A DNA stretch of 64,000 nt from Allobaculum mucilyticum (GTDB lineage: Bacteria > Bacillota_I > Bacilli_A > Erysipelotrichales > Erysipelotrichaceae): the NCBI RefSeq assembly GCF_022701195.1, contig NZ_CP078089.1, positions 2,604,001 to 2,668,000 on the forward strand, read 5' to 3'. Shown here piece by piece: positions 44,607 to 52,647 of the stretch; position 1 is the first letter of the stretch; the number at the start of each line of letters is the position of its first letter. The position numbers and the translations under genes are program-made. The notes beneath the pieces were generated by a model. That model worked only from the letters and a program-made list of their open reading frames with translations. It ran no database searches and was not told the DNA's origin.

Positions 44607-45668
44607 ATGAGTACTGCAGCTGCGTTCCTCGCCAGAAAAGATGTCAAAATCTCCGCAAAGCGGTATGGCATCGATGCGCTTGGCGCAATGGCACAGGGAC
44701 TGTTCGCATCCCTGCTGATGGGAACGATTCTCAACACGCTTGGAACCCTTCTGAATGTTCCGCTTCTTGCGGAAATCGGAACCTACGCTTCCGCGGTCAA
44801 AGGACCGGCAATGGCCGCAGCCATCGGCGTCTCTCTGGGCGCTCCGAACCTGGTTCTGTTCTCCCTGCTGGCAGTCGGCTATGCTGCTGACGCGCTTGGC
44901 GGAGCCGGCGGCCCGCTGGCGGTTTACATCATTGCGGTTGTCGCCTGTGAATGCGGAAAGCTCGTCTCCAAAGAAACCCGCGTTGATATTCTGGTTACCC
45001 CGTTTGTTACGATCTGTATCGGATCCATTCTTGCAGTGCTCTGTGCACCGGCGATCGGATCGGCTGCTTCAGCCCTTGGCGGAATGATCATGTGGGCTAC
45101 AGAGCTGCAGCCTTTCTTAATGGGAATTATCGTTTCGGTTCTGATGGGTATCTTCCTGACGCTCCCGATCAGCTCGGCAGCCATCTGCGCAGCTCTTTCG
45201 CTGACTGGTCTTGCCGGCGGCGCTGCTCTTGCCGGCTGCTGCGCGCAGATGGTCGGCTTTGCGGTAATGAGCTTTGCGGTCAATAAATGGTCGGGTCTTG
45301 TTGCTCAGGGTATCGGAACTTCCATGCTGCAGATGGGTAATATCGTCCGCAAACCTGTAATCTGGCTGCCGACCATCCTGGCTTCGGCGATTACCGGTCC
45401 AATTGCGACCTGCCTGTTTAGCCTGGAAATGAATGGCGCTGCCATTTCTTCGGGAATGGGAACCTGTGGTCTGGTCGGTCAGATTGGCGTGTTCACCGGA
45501 TGGACATCTGAAATTGCGGAAGGACTCCGTACCTCTATTACATTTATGGACTGGACTTCGCTGATTCTGATCTCCTTCATTCTGCCGGCTGTCTTCACGC
45601 TGCTCTTCCATTTCATGTTTAAAAAGCTTGGCTGGTATACCGACGAAGATCTGCGTCTTGATGTCTAG
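44607..45668 (+). CDS. PTS EIIC-type membrane transporter (PTS_EIIC_2 family), orphan
   Basis: A 353-residue, very hydrophobic protein with about nine to ten membrane helices, matching the PTS_EIIC_2 family: GIDALGAMAQGLFASLLMG, then GGPLAVYIIAVVACECGKLV, TLPISSAAICAAL, and FSLEMNGAAISSGMGTCGLVG. No EIIA, EIIB or sugar-metabolism gene lies nearby, and members of this family often stand alone, so the substrate and whether it works with the PTS are unknown. SD AGAGGAAAG precedes ATG 44607. Own promoter with an operator-like repeat, and own terminator. Confidence 0.88.
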   Translation: MSTAAAFLARKDVKISAKRYGIDALGAMAQGLFASLLMGTILNTLGTLLNVPLLAEIGTYASAVKGPAMAAAIGVSLGAPNLVLFSLLAVGYAADALGGAGGPLAVYIIAVVACECGKLVSKETRVDILVTPFVTICIGSILAVLCAPAIGSAASALGGMIMWATELQPFLMGIIVSVLMGIFLTLPISSAAICAALSLTGLAGGAALAGCCAQMVGFAVMSFAVNKWSGLVAQGIGTSMLQMGNIVRKPVIWLPTILASAITGPIATCLFSLEMNGAAISSGMGTCGLVGQIGVFTGWTSEIAEGLRTSITFMDWTSLILISFILPAVFTLLFHFMFKKLGWYTDEDLRLDV

Positions 45669-45698
45669 AACCTCTTCCTGTTTCTTTTTGCTCATGCT

Positions 45699-45733
45699 GC
45701 GTCTGTACGATTCATTCGTACAGACGCTTTTTT
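45699..45733 (+). terminator. Terminator after the EIIC gene
   Basis: GCGTCTGTACGA (45699-45710) pairs perfectly with TCGTACAGACGC (45716-45727), followed by TTTTTT. Confidence 0.95.
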
Positions 45734-45756
45734 ATGCCGTTCCGGCCTTGGCATAG

Positions 45757-45782
45757 AAAAAGCGAGCAGTCAGTTTGCTCGC
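45757..45782 (-). terminator. Terminator closing a leftward transcript
   Basis: On the minus strand GCGAGCA and TGCTCGC form a perfect 7-bp stem followed by TTTTTC. This shows that the region to its right is, or was, transcribed leftward. Confidence 0.8.
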
Positions 45783-45904
45783 CCAGTCTTTAGTTGTACG
45801 TATTTGGAATACGCTTTTTCGATCCTCTGAATTCCAGCCACAAAGAAGCTCAGACAGCACTCCTCTTTCGTCAGGATCCAGGCACTCTGGAAAGCACCTT
45901 TCAT
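45770..45904 (-). CDS. Possible small protein or gene remnant (44 aa)
   Basis: An open frame beginning MKGAFQSAWILTKEE and ending inside the loop of the minus-strand terminator. There is no clear SD and no recognised family. It may be the 3' part of a decayed gene rather than a functional one. Confidence 0.25.
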   Translation of the reverse strand: MKGAFQSAWILTKEECCLSFFVAGIQRIEKAYSKYVQLKTGRAN

Positions 45905-45940
45905 TGGCGATAAGTAATTAATTACATCGATATGATTTGG

Positions 45941-46114
45941 TCAGTAATCTTTTCTGCTGTCATATTTTTCTAACTTTTGCTTTTTCTCGCTGCATAAACA
46001 AGCTTCGATTTCAGCGATAATTTCTTCTTCAGTCTTCAGAAATCCGAATTGAAATACATAATCTTCTCCAAAAGCGTCTCGATAAGCATGTAGTTTTTTA
46101 TCAAGTTCAGTCAT
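45941..46114 (-). CDS. Small hypothetical protein (57 aa)
   Basis: An open frame of 57 codons, MTELDKKLHAYRDAFGED at the start, acidic and probably helical, with an EEEIIAEIEACL segment. GGAG lies about 12 bases upstream. The pattern of a short protein with YR-x-x-FGE near the start and a D/E-E-I-I-x-x-I-E-x-C-L helix recalls small uncharacterised proteins of gut Bacillota (recognition from memory, not checked). Codon use is more AT-rich than in the neighbours. Function unknown. Confidence 0.45.
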   Translation of the reverse strand: MTELDKKLHAYRDAFGEDYVFQFGFLKTEEEIIAEIEACLCSEKKQKLEKYDSRKDY

Positions 46115-46217
46115 TCAGCATGGTTCTCCAGTCATGTAAAAAAATCTGGCAAGAGGCCGGAAAATATTTTTGAAATCGTTTCAGCGAACTCGGATTATTA
46201 ACCGTCGCACTGTACAT

Positions 46218-46580
46218 CTATGCCAGCCCCTCTATTCCATTGTCTCTATTATTCCAGTATGAACGCCCGTGCCCGGCTCCAAAAGAAAAACGAATATGTT
46301 TCATGACAGGTCCAAACAGATTGGATATCTTACCGCGCTCAATAAACGGAATTGCTTTTTTCATGAGCAGGCAGAACTGACGTTCTGCGTCTTTCATATT
46401 CGTGATGCATTTTTTGGCTGCAAAATCTGATATGGCTTGTTTCGCTTCCTGAAGCAGCGTCTTTCCAGAAATACCGTTTGAGTCGCCTGCTGAATCAGAG
46501 AGGGACAGTATGCCTTCCAGGGGCTTATTTGATCGCTGATAAGTGCTGCATAAGTTGACAAGTAAATTTAGTAGCGATGC
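46218..46580 (-). pseudogene. Probable remnant of an unknown gene
   Basis: An open frame of 120 codons without an upstream ATG; the first ATG would leave 59 residues (MKDAERQFCLLMKKAIPFIE...). The product ends in a Gly/aromatic-rich stretch (FSFGAGHGRSYWNNRD). The coherent, protein-like sequence without a proper start suggests a 5'-truncated gene. No family recognised. A 36-codon frame continues directly after its stop, as if a longer gene had acquired stops. Confidence 0.35.
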
Positions 46581-46692
46581 TTAAAAAATAAAAACGCAGT
46601 GAGTAAATCACTTTATCCCATACACTACTGCTGGCCAGGGCTGGATAAAGTGGGCGCTCGCTGAGTTTTGACATGTCGGCTCTATTGAAAAG

Positions 46693-46732
46693 TACAGGTG
46701 CAGTCAGCGGGCTGACAACACCTGTATTTTTC
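46693..46732. terminator. Strong hairpin terminator, possibly bidirectional
   Basis: TACAGGTG (46693-46700) pairs with CACCTGTA (46719-46726) and the inner GTCAGC (46703-46708) with GCTGAC (46711-46716); TTTTT follows on the plus strand, and AAAA precedes it, giving T residues on the minus strand too. Confidence 0.75.
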
Positions 46733-46769
46733 TAACCTGTTTTACGTCCGGGAAGAAGACGTGCCATCG

Positions 46770-46800
46770 TTGATGGCCTGAAATTGGCCCGTGTTATCAT
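46770..46800 (+). promoter_or_regulatory. Promoter-like site immediately before an ATG (possible leaderless mRNA)
   Basis: TTGATG (46770-46775), 19-base spacer, TATCAT (46795-46800). The expected start point, 6-8 bases downstream, coincides with the ATG at 46807, and no SD precedes that ATG. Confidence 0.45.
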
Positions 46801-46806
46801 TTGGAT

Positions 46807-47217
46807 ATGATTAAATTTGAACATAAAAATAAATGGGCTATAGATGTATCCCTTCATATCCCCATTCCATCCATATCTCTTTCCGTAACAAAGACGGACA
46901 AAGAAAGCGAAGAATTCCTCAATTCACCTCTTCATCGAACCCCTTCTTCTGCTGCCTCCACCGCTGCTGCTTCTTCAGATGCCGGCATTTCTTCAGGCGC
47001 AGCTGCTCAGTCTGAGCAGGCACAGGTCAAAGAGACAGTGCAGGCAGGTGTGACGGCAGGCGAGAGCGAAACACAGACAGAAAGCAGAAGCCGCTACTCC
47101 TTTACAGTCCATACGCCATTTGGCGATACCGAATTCAGTCTGGGCGAAAAGCAGACGGAAACCACGGTAAATCAGACGGCTGAAGCCGGGCAGGGAACGG
47201 TTTATGACGAAAACTGA
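46807..47217 (+). CDS. Small Ser/Ala-rich protein coupled to the ABC1 kinase gene
   Basis: A 136-residue protein not recognised as a family. It has an N-terminal beta-like segment (KWAIDVSLHIPIPSISLSV), a low-complexity Ser/Ala/Glu middle (about 50-85), and a C-terminal segment RYSFTVHTPFGDTEFSLGE. The two ordered ends look similar in type (alternating hydrophobic, T/F-rich strands). No signal peptide or membrane helix. No SD precedes the ATG; a TATCAT -10 element ends 6 bases before it, so it may be translated from a leaderless mRNA. Its last 14 bases overlap the kinase gene, implying a joint role (inference). Confidence 0.65.
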   Translation: MIKFEHKNKWAIDVSLHIPIPSISLSVTKTDKESEEFLNSPLHRTPSSAASTAAASSDAGISSGAAAQSEQAQVKETVQAGVTAGESETQTESRSRYSFTVHTPFGDTEFSLGEKQTETTVNQTAEAGQGTVYDEN

Positions 47218-49066
47218 TCCGGATTTCCGCCAGCCAGACCCTTCTGTTTCATCCGGTTCGAATGAGAAACAGTATGAAAAAAGCAGCAGTGAAATTCAGC
47301 TTCATGCGACAGTAACTGAACAGACGGATGCCGGGTCATCTTCGGATGTTTCATCTTCCATGGATGCATCATCTGCTGCTTCTTCTGACGCATCTTCCTC
47401 TTCTTCTGTTTCCTCTGATGCGCAGAACGCCGGTTCGACTTCGGAAAACCAGAGCGAATCCAAAGAGCAGAAGGATCATGCGGTTGTCTCGACCTCTGAG
47501 CGCTTTGTGCAGATCACAGAAGTTCTGCATAAATACAAAGCGATCAAGGGAATGACGCCGCAGAAGCTCCGGCTGATTCTTGAGGATCTTGGACCGACAT
47601 ACGTCAAACTCGGCCAGATCATGTCGTCCAGACAGGATCTGATTCCGGCTGAGTATGCCAAGGAGCTGCAGAAGCTGCGCTCGGATGTTGAACCGATGCC
47701 CTATGAAGTGGTTGAACAGGAAATTGTCGCTGCCTATGGCAAAACGCCCGATGAACTGTTTGCTTCGTTTAACCGGACTCCGCTAGGGTCGGCCAGCATG
47801 GCACAGGTTCATCAGGCAGTCACAAAAGACGGTGAAGATGTCGTCATCAAGGTACAGCGCCCGCATCTGTATGAGCAGATGAAGGTCGATGTAGCGATGA
47901 TGAAAAAAGCCGCGAAGCTGCTCTCGCTCAATTCTGTTATTTCCGGTCTGGTGGATCTCGATGATGTCATTGATGAATTCTGGACGACCGCAAAACAGGA
48001 GATGGATTTCCGGCATGAAGCCGCTAATGCGATCCGCTTTGCCCAGGAGAATGACTCTGTACCGTATCTGCATATTCCCAAGATCTATACCGAATACACA
48101 AGACCGAACATGCTGGTGATGGAAGAAGTCAAAGGCGTTGAAATCGATAACTATCCCGCACTGGAAAAAGGCGGGTACTCGCGTGAGGAAATCGCAACGA
48201 AACTTGGCATGAACTTCATTGACCAGGTCGTTGAACGGGGCTTCTTTCATGCCGATCCGCACTCCGGCAACCTGAAAATTGTCGGGGATAAAATCGTCTG
48301 GCTGGATTTTGGCATGATGGGCGAACTGTCAAAAGGCGAAGCATCGGAGATGTTCACAGCGCTGCGGGCACTGGCTGCAAGAGATCTGTCCGGTCTTACC
48401 GATGCGGTGCTGCAGATTGGCATTCCGCCTGAAAACCTGGACTACATCGGGTTTTCCAATGCGCTCGAAGACTATCTTGGCCGTTACGTCAATGAATCGT
48501 TTTCGGATCTAGATCTGGGAAACATGGTGACTGAAGCGGTTGAAATCTGCCGCAACTTCGGCATCCGGCTGCCAAAAGGAATCACTTTGCTGGCTCGTTC
48601 GCTGGTCACGATTCAGGGAACGCTCAAGGATCTTGATTCCAACGTGAACATGCTGACGTATATTTCCCGGGAAAAAACGTCCATCGATTCGATTGACTGG
48701 CAGAAAGAAATCGAGAAGTTTCTGAAAACGTCTTATGCATCTCTTAATGCGCTTTCTGTTCTTCCCGGAAAAGTCGACCATGTCGTCACGCAGTTAGAGC
48801 GCGGTCGTCTGCAGGTCGGCCTGAAAATCGTCGATCTGCCCTCAGTGATGCCGCAGATCGATCATCTTGTCGACCGTCTGGTAGTCTGCATTCTGATTGC
48901 GGCTTTGCTGATGGGGAGCTCGATTATCTGTACGACGGGAATGAAGCCGACCTTTTTAGGCATCCCCCTGCTTGGTTTTGCGGGCTTTTTTATCTCGTTC
49001 TGCCTTTCGCTCTGGCTCTTTTACAAAATGCTGTTCAAGCGCAGCAAAGGAAATAAACTCTTCTGA
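47204..49066 (+). CDS. ABC1/UbiB/AarF-family atypical kinase
   Basis: A 620-residue membrane-associated atypical kinase. The first ~95 residues are a Ser/Asp/Glu-rich low-complexity extension. The family core follows: YVKLGQIMSSRQDLIP (KxGQ motif, near 135), the Ala-rich loop PLGSASMAQVH, VVIKVQRPH with the ATP-contact Lys, EMDFRHEAANA, VEIDNYPALEKGG, the catalytic FFHADPHSGNLKIVG, and VWLDFGMMGELS (DFG, near 369). Two C-terminal transmembrane helices (about 560-610) match UbiB. UbiB members support ubiquinone synthesis, but no quinone genes are here, so the target is unknown. It overlaps the preceding Ser-rich gene. Confidence 0.9.
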   Translation: MTKTDPDFRQPDPSVSSGSNEKQYEKSSSEIQLHATVTEQTDAGSSSDVSSSMDASSAASSDASSSSSVSSDAQNAGSTSENQSESKEQKDHAVVSTSERFVQITEVLHKYKAIKGMTPQKLRLILEDLGPTYVKLGQIMSSRQDLIPAEYAKELQKLRSDVEPMPYEVVEQEIVAAYGKTPDELFASFNRTPLGSASMAQVHQAVTKDGEDVVIKVQRPHLYEQMKVDVAMMKKAAKLLSLNSVISGLVDLDDVIDEFWTTAKQEMDFRHEAANAIRFAQENDSVPYLHIPKIYTEYTRPNMLVMEEVKGVEIDNYPALEKGGYSREEIATKLGMNFIDQVVERGFFHADPHSGNLKIVGDKIVWLDFGMMGELSKGEASEMFTALRALAARDLSGLTDAVLQIGIPPENLDYIGFSNALEDYLGRYVNESFSDLDLGNMVTEAVEICRNFGIRLPKGITLLARSLVTIQGTLKDLDSNVNMLTYISREKTSIDSIDWQKEIEKFLKTSYASLNALSVLPGKVDHVVTQLERGRLQVGLKIVDLPSVMPQIDHLVDRLVVCILIAALLMGSSIICTTGMKPTFLGIPLLGFAGFFISFCLSLWLFYKMLFKRSKGNKLF

Positions 49067-49262
49067 TTCTTCTCCTTCAGAACTGCTTCTTCTGACCGGT
49101 CAGGCCGGTATCTGTTCAGTCTTCAATTTGCACGCAGGCAGAAGATATCATTACAATAGACAAAGGCTTTTATGACCTTTCTTTAGAACAGCTGCGCTTT
49201 AACTGTTCGGGAACAGAAGAATCAGAGGCTGCCCAGCAGCCTGGCCAGAAAGGGGATTTAAT

Positions 49263-49811
49263 ATGGAAAAGAAAAACAGCCCGGAATCCGGGGGTGAAGA
49301 TACCCGCCCATTGCTTCAGCGCAAGCTTCCTGCGATTGTGACGGCACTTGTCGTGATCGGTCTGCTTGTCGGTCTGGATCAGTGGACGAAATGGGCAATT
49401 GTAAAAAGCATCCCGCTTGGAGAGAGCGTTGTTGTAACGCCTGGCTTCTTTGAGCTGACGTACCTGCGAAACTATGGTGCAGCTTTCTCAAGCATGGCCG
49501 GCATGTCGATGTGGTTCTTCGGAATCATTACCGTTCTCGCTCTTTGCGCAATTGCGTACTATTTTATCAAGTCAGACAATCTGAAAATTGAACTCGCTCT
49601 GTCGCTGATTGCGGCTGGCGCGATTGGAAATTTTATCGATCGGATGACGCTCGGCTACGTCCGTGATTTCTTCCGGTTCTACATCTTCGGATCTCCTTTT
49701 GCGGTCTTCAACGTTGCCGATGTGTGTCTGACACTTGGTGTGATTCTGCTGATCGTGATTGTGCTCTGGGATGAATTCAAAGGAAAGAAGGCAGCTGATG
49801 CCAGTAAATAA
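49263..49811 (+). CDS. lspA: Lipoprotein signal peptidase (signal peptidase II)
   Basis: A 182-residue membrane aspartyl protease that removes signal peptides from diacylglyceryl-modified prolipoproteins, such as those at 11514, 13905 and 18470. It has four membrane helices, DQWTKW, YLRNYGAAFS (the N-x-GxAF motif), and both catalytic Asp motifs, GNFIDRMTLGYVRDFF and FNVADVCLTLG. The ~20-residue charged N-terminal extension is slightly long for the family. AGGGG lies before the ATG. Its last 14 bases overlap the RluD-type gene, the usual lspA neighbour. Confidence 0.96.
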   Translation: MEKKNSPESGGEDTRPLLQRKLPAIVTALVVIGLLVGLDQWTKWAIVKSIPLGESVVVTPGFFELTYLRNYGAAFSSMAGMSMWFFGIITVLALCAIAYYFIKSDNLKIELALSLIAAGAIGNFIDRMTLGYVRDFFRFYIFGSPFAVFNVADVCLTLGVILLIVIVLWDEFKGKKAADASK

Positions 49812-50832
49812 CACTTCTGCGTCTCTTGAAGAAGAACGCACACCAAACGAAATGAATGCACAGGAAACCGCTCCTGAAGAAACCGGTTCAGAACTGATTC
49901 CGGCTGAAGGCGGAATTGTAACACTGACCTGCAGTCCGGAAGATGTAAAAACCCGTCTGGATAAATACGTCTGTTCAAAGCTTGATCTTTCACGCGCCCG
50001 TGTTGCTGAACTGCTCGACCAGTCCCGGATTACCTGCCAGGGAAAACCGGTTAAAGGTTCGAAAAAGATGCAGGCAGGTGATGTGTTGACGATCGATTTT
50101 CCGCCTGCACAGTCTCTTGATGTTCTTCCGGAAAAGATGGATCTCGATATTGTGTATGAAGATTCGGATATCATCGTCATCAACAAGCCAAAAGGCATGG
50201 TTGTTCATCCGGCTCCCGGCCATCTTCAGCATACGCTGGTCAATGGTCTGCTCTATCACTGCAAAGACCTCTCCGGCATTAACGGCGTAATGCGTCCGGG
50301 CATTGTTCACCGGATTGATAAGGATACATCGGGTCTGATCGTCGTTGCCAAAAACGATCTGGCTCATGAAGCACTTGCTAAACAGATGGCAGACAAGACA
50401 GCGCACCGTCTGTATAAAGCGATTGTTCATCATCCGTTCTCGCATACAGTCGGCACGATCGATGCGCCGATCGGACGCGACGAAAAAGACCGCCAGAAAA
50501 TGGCGGTCACCGCAAAGAACTCCAAACCCGCAAAAACGCACTTTACAGTTCTGGAAAACTTCCAGGACTACGCTTATATTGAATGCGCCCTTGATACAGG
50601 AAGGACGCATCAGATCCGTGTCCACATGGCGTACATCGGTCATCCGGTTGCCGGCGATCCGAAATACGGACCCCATAAGACAATCGAAGCCGGCGGTCAG
50701 CTGCTCCATGCGTTCCAGCTTGAGCTGAACCACCCGCGGACCGGTGAAAAAATGGTCTTCAACGCACCGCTTGAACCGACTTTCGCAAAAATCCTCGCCC
50801 AGCTTGAAAAGGATGGACGGCCGGATGACTGA
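49798..50832 (+). CDS. rluD: RluD-type 23S rRNA pseudouridine synthase
   Basis: A 344-residue RluA-family enzyme. After an acidic N-terminal tail (about 1-40) comes an S4 RNA-binding domain (TRLDKYVCSKLDLSRARVAEL) and the synthase domain with VINKPKGMVVHPAPGH, the catalytic HRIDKDTSGLIVVAK (Asp after HRI), and TGRTHQIRVHMAYIGHPVAGDP. It probably modifies 23S rRNA, but the exact site is not known. The start at ATG 49798 overlaps lspA by 14 bases, with AAGG in reach; the first ~38 residues are not conserved. It overlaps comEB by 8 bases. Confidence 0.92.
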   Translation: MPVNNTSASLEEERTPNEMNAQETAPEETGSELIPAEGGIVTLTCSPEDVKTRLDKYVCSKLDLSRARVAELLDQSRITCQGKPVKGSKKMQAGDVLTIDFPPAQSLDVLPEKMDLDIVYEDSDIIVINKPKGMVVHPAPGHLQHTLVNGLLYHCKDLSGINGVMRPGIVHRIDKDTSGLIVVAKNDLAHEALAKQMADKTAHRLYKAIVHHPFSHTVGTIDAPIGRDEKDRQKMAVTAKNSKPAKTHFTVLENFQDYAYIECALDTGRTHQIRVHMAYIGHPVAGDPKYGPHKTIEAGGQLLHAFQLELNHPRTGEKMVFNAPLEPTFAKILAQLEKDGRPDD

Positions 50833-51322
50833 ACGCTCGGTTCTTTCCTGGGATGAGTATTTCATGGCGATGGCCCACCTTGCGGCCTTCCGTTCCAAAG
50901 ATCCGAACACCCAGGTCGGTGCCTGCATCGTCAACCCGCAGAAGCGCGTCGTTGGTCTTGGCTATAACGGCTTTCCGCGCGGCTGTTCCGATCTCGAGTA
51001 CTCCTGGGACAGAGATGGCGGTTTTCTTGATACGAAATATGCCTATGTCGTGCATGCCGAACTGAATGCGATTCTCAATTCCATTCAGAACCTGAACGGC
51101 TGTACGCTCTATGTCTCTCTGTTTCCCTGCAATGAATGCGCCAAGGCGATCATTCAGTCGGGAATTTCCAAAGTGGTCTATGAATCGGACAAATACTGCG
51201 GAACCGAGGGAAACCTTGCCTCCAAGCGCATGTTCCAGGATGCCGGTGTTGAGCTGATGCAAATGAAGCACCCCATTCAGATTGATGCCCGGATTCTCCG
51301 GGACGATACGCAGGAATCCTGA
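50825..51322 (+). CDS. comEB: Deoxycytidylate deaminase (ComEB-type)
   Basis: A 165-residue zinc-dependent dCMP deaminase supplying dUMP for thymidylate synthesis. The zinc and catalytic motifs are complete: HAELNAI (His ligand and Glu proton shuttle) and FPCNECAKAII (two Cys ligands). RSKDPNTQVGACIV and GYNGFPRGC match the family. ComEB is named from the Bacillus comE operon but is not itself essential for competence. Start ATG 50825 overlaps the rluD stop; AAGGATGG lies upstream. Last gene of lspA-rluD-comEB. Confidence 0.94.
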   Translation: MTERSVLSWDEYFMAMAHLAAFRSKDPNTQVGACIVNPQKRVVGLGYNGFPRGCSDLEYSWDRDGGFLDTKYAYVVHAELNAILNSIQNLNGCTLYVSLFPCNECAKAIIQSGISKVVYESDKYCGTEGNLASKRMFQDAGVELMQMKHPIQIDARILRDDTQES

Positions 51323-51356
51323 TCTGGATTTCTGCTTCAGGATTCTGATTCCAGTC

Positions 51357-51379
51357 AAGCCGGGATTCCCGGCTTTTTT
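51357..51379 (+). terminator. Terminator after comEB
   Basis: AAGCCGGG (51357-51364) pairs with CCCGGCTT (51368-51375) around ATT, followed by TTTT. Confidence 0.9.
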
Positions 51380-51483
51380 CCATCCCGGAATTTCGTATAA
51401 GCCTGTAACCGGTCTGAGCCATAAACAGAGACCGCAAGCAGGAAGCAGAAGCAGCAGGGAAGAAATGCAGAAGAGAAGAAAAG

Positions 51484-51508
51484 AAAAAAGGATCCGGTTT
51501 TCGGATCC
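51484..51508 (-). terminator. Terminator after rnhC (minus strand)
   Basis: On the minus strand GGATCCG and CGGATCC form a perfect stem followed by TTTTTTCTTTTC, 16 bases past the rnhC stop. Confidence 0.85.
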
Positions 51509-51523
51509 ATGAATGTCTCTGGT

Positions 51524-52486
51524 TTATTCCGGCTTTTTCAGCCCAATTTTAACGGAGTTAGCAAAATGGAGTTTGACGGCTTCGCCCATACGCTCTTTGC
51601 CGATCTTTTTCATCAGTGCTTTTGCACTGGAGGTCGCATTGGCTCCTCCGCCTTTTTCCAGCTTTACGCCGTATTTTTCTTCCATCGCTTCCCAGGCTTT
51701 TAAGAATGCATAGCGGGCAAGGACACTTGCGGCCGCAACCGCAATCCAGCTCGATTCAGCTTTAGTCTGGAAGTGAAGCGTGCGGACGACGGCTGGCTGA
51801 TCGTTCAGATAGCGGTAGTACAGATCCGGTGCGCAGAACTGATCCACCATGCAGAGCTCCGGAAGGGTGTACCCTTTTTTCTGCAGGTTGAGATAAACCT
51901 GATTGTGGAGCATGGCTTTAATCTTATTGAGGTTATAGCCGCGCGCATCGTGGACTTCGTTGTAGAGCGGATTGTTTACGATGACAATCGAATGAGGGAC
52001 CAGCTTTTCAATTTCCGGTGCGACCTTTACAATCACATCGTCACGCATGGCTTTTGAATCGGTAATCTGCAGACTGCGCAGCTTTTCTGCGGTCTTTTCA
52101 TCCGGGACAATAACACCGGCAACCACGACCGGACCGATGTAATCACCGGTTCCGACTTCATCGCTGCCTGCCTGCGGGAATGTATCATGACTGAGAGCAG
52201 ACGAACTGCTTTTGCCTGTCTTTGAGGAAGAGCTCTTTGTTTTCTTTGAAGAATTCGAAGCTGGTTTTGACGGCGCGGTACTTTCGCCCACGCTGTCGGC
52301 AAGCCAGTCGATTTCATCGCCCTGGAAAACGACTTTTCCGGAATTCCAGGCCGTTACCGTGATGCCCTGAATGCTTACCATCCATTTTGCATACTGCGGA
52401 GCTTTGCGTTTCTGTGCATGAGCCGACAGACGCTCATAGAGCGCATCAATCTGTGCCGGGCTCAGCTGTTTAACTTTTGTTGACAT
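51524..52486 (-). CDS. rnhC: Ribonuclease HIII
   Basis: Degrades RNA in RNA-DNA hybrids. The 320-residue protein has an N-terminal TBP-like domain (about 1-80, with WMVSIQGITVTAWNSGKVVFQG), an unusually Ser/Lys-rich linker (about 85-115, SKKTKSSSSKTGKSSSS), and the RNase H catalytic domain with GSDEVGTGDYIGPVVVAG (the DEVGxGD motif), SLQITDSKAM and MVDQFCAP. The C-terminal FANSVKIGL ends normally. The start at 52486 has only a weak GGGTG upstream. Monocistronic, divergent from mutS2. Confidence 0.94.
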   Translation of the reverse strand: MSTKVKQLSPAQIDALYERLSAHAQKRKAPQYAKWMVSIQGITVTAWNSGKVVFQGDEIDWLADSVGESTAPSKPASNSSKKTKSSSSKTGKSSSSALSHDTFPQAGSDEVGTGDYIGPVVVAGVIVPDEKTAEKLRSLQITDSKAMRDDVIVKVAPEIEKLVPHSIVIVNNPLYNEVHDARGYNLNKIKAMLHNQVYLNLQKKGYTLPELCMVDQFCAPDLYYRYLNDQPAVVRTLHFQTKAESSWIAVAAASVLARYAFLKAWEAMEEKYGVKLEKGGGANATSSAKALMKKIGKERMGEAVKLHFANSVKIGLKKPE

Positions 52487-52647
52487 GCACCCATTGTAGC
52501 ATTGGATGAAGAAGTCCCTTTTCTCGCACGCCGCTTTAAGGCTTCTGCATCAGATCAAACATTCTGCAGAACAGAATCAGAATCCATAAGAAATATCAGA
52601 AAAACATAAAGTGAACTGTCACTTCCTATAGAAAGAAGGTGAAGCCT

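Larger units (their letters stand above)
46115..46806. other. Gene-poor stretch left of the Ser-rich gene
   Basis: Together with 45734-46114 this makes about 1.07 kb without a robust gene, the longest such gap in the window. It holds the remnant at 46218-46580, a 49-codon leftward frame (start MSKLSERPLYPALASSS, about 46530-46675) without SD, a strong hairpin at 46693-46732 and the promoter of the next gene. Confidence 0.5.

Noticed and set aside
46530-46675. 49-codon minus-strand frame MSKLSERPLYPALASSS
   Set aside because: No SD and no recognised family; kept only as part of the decayed stretch.
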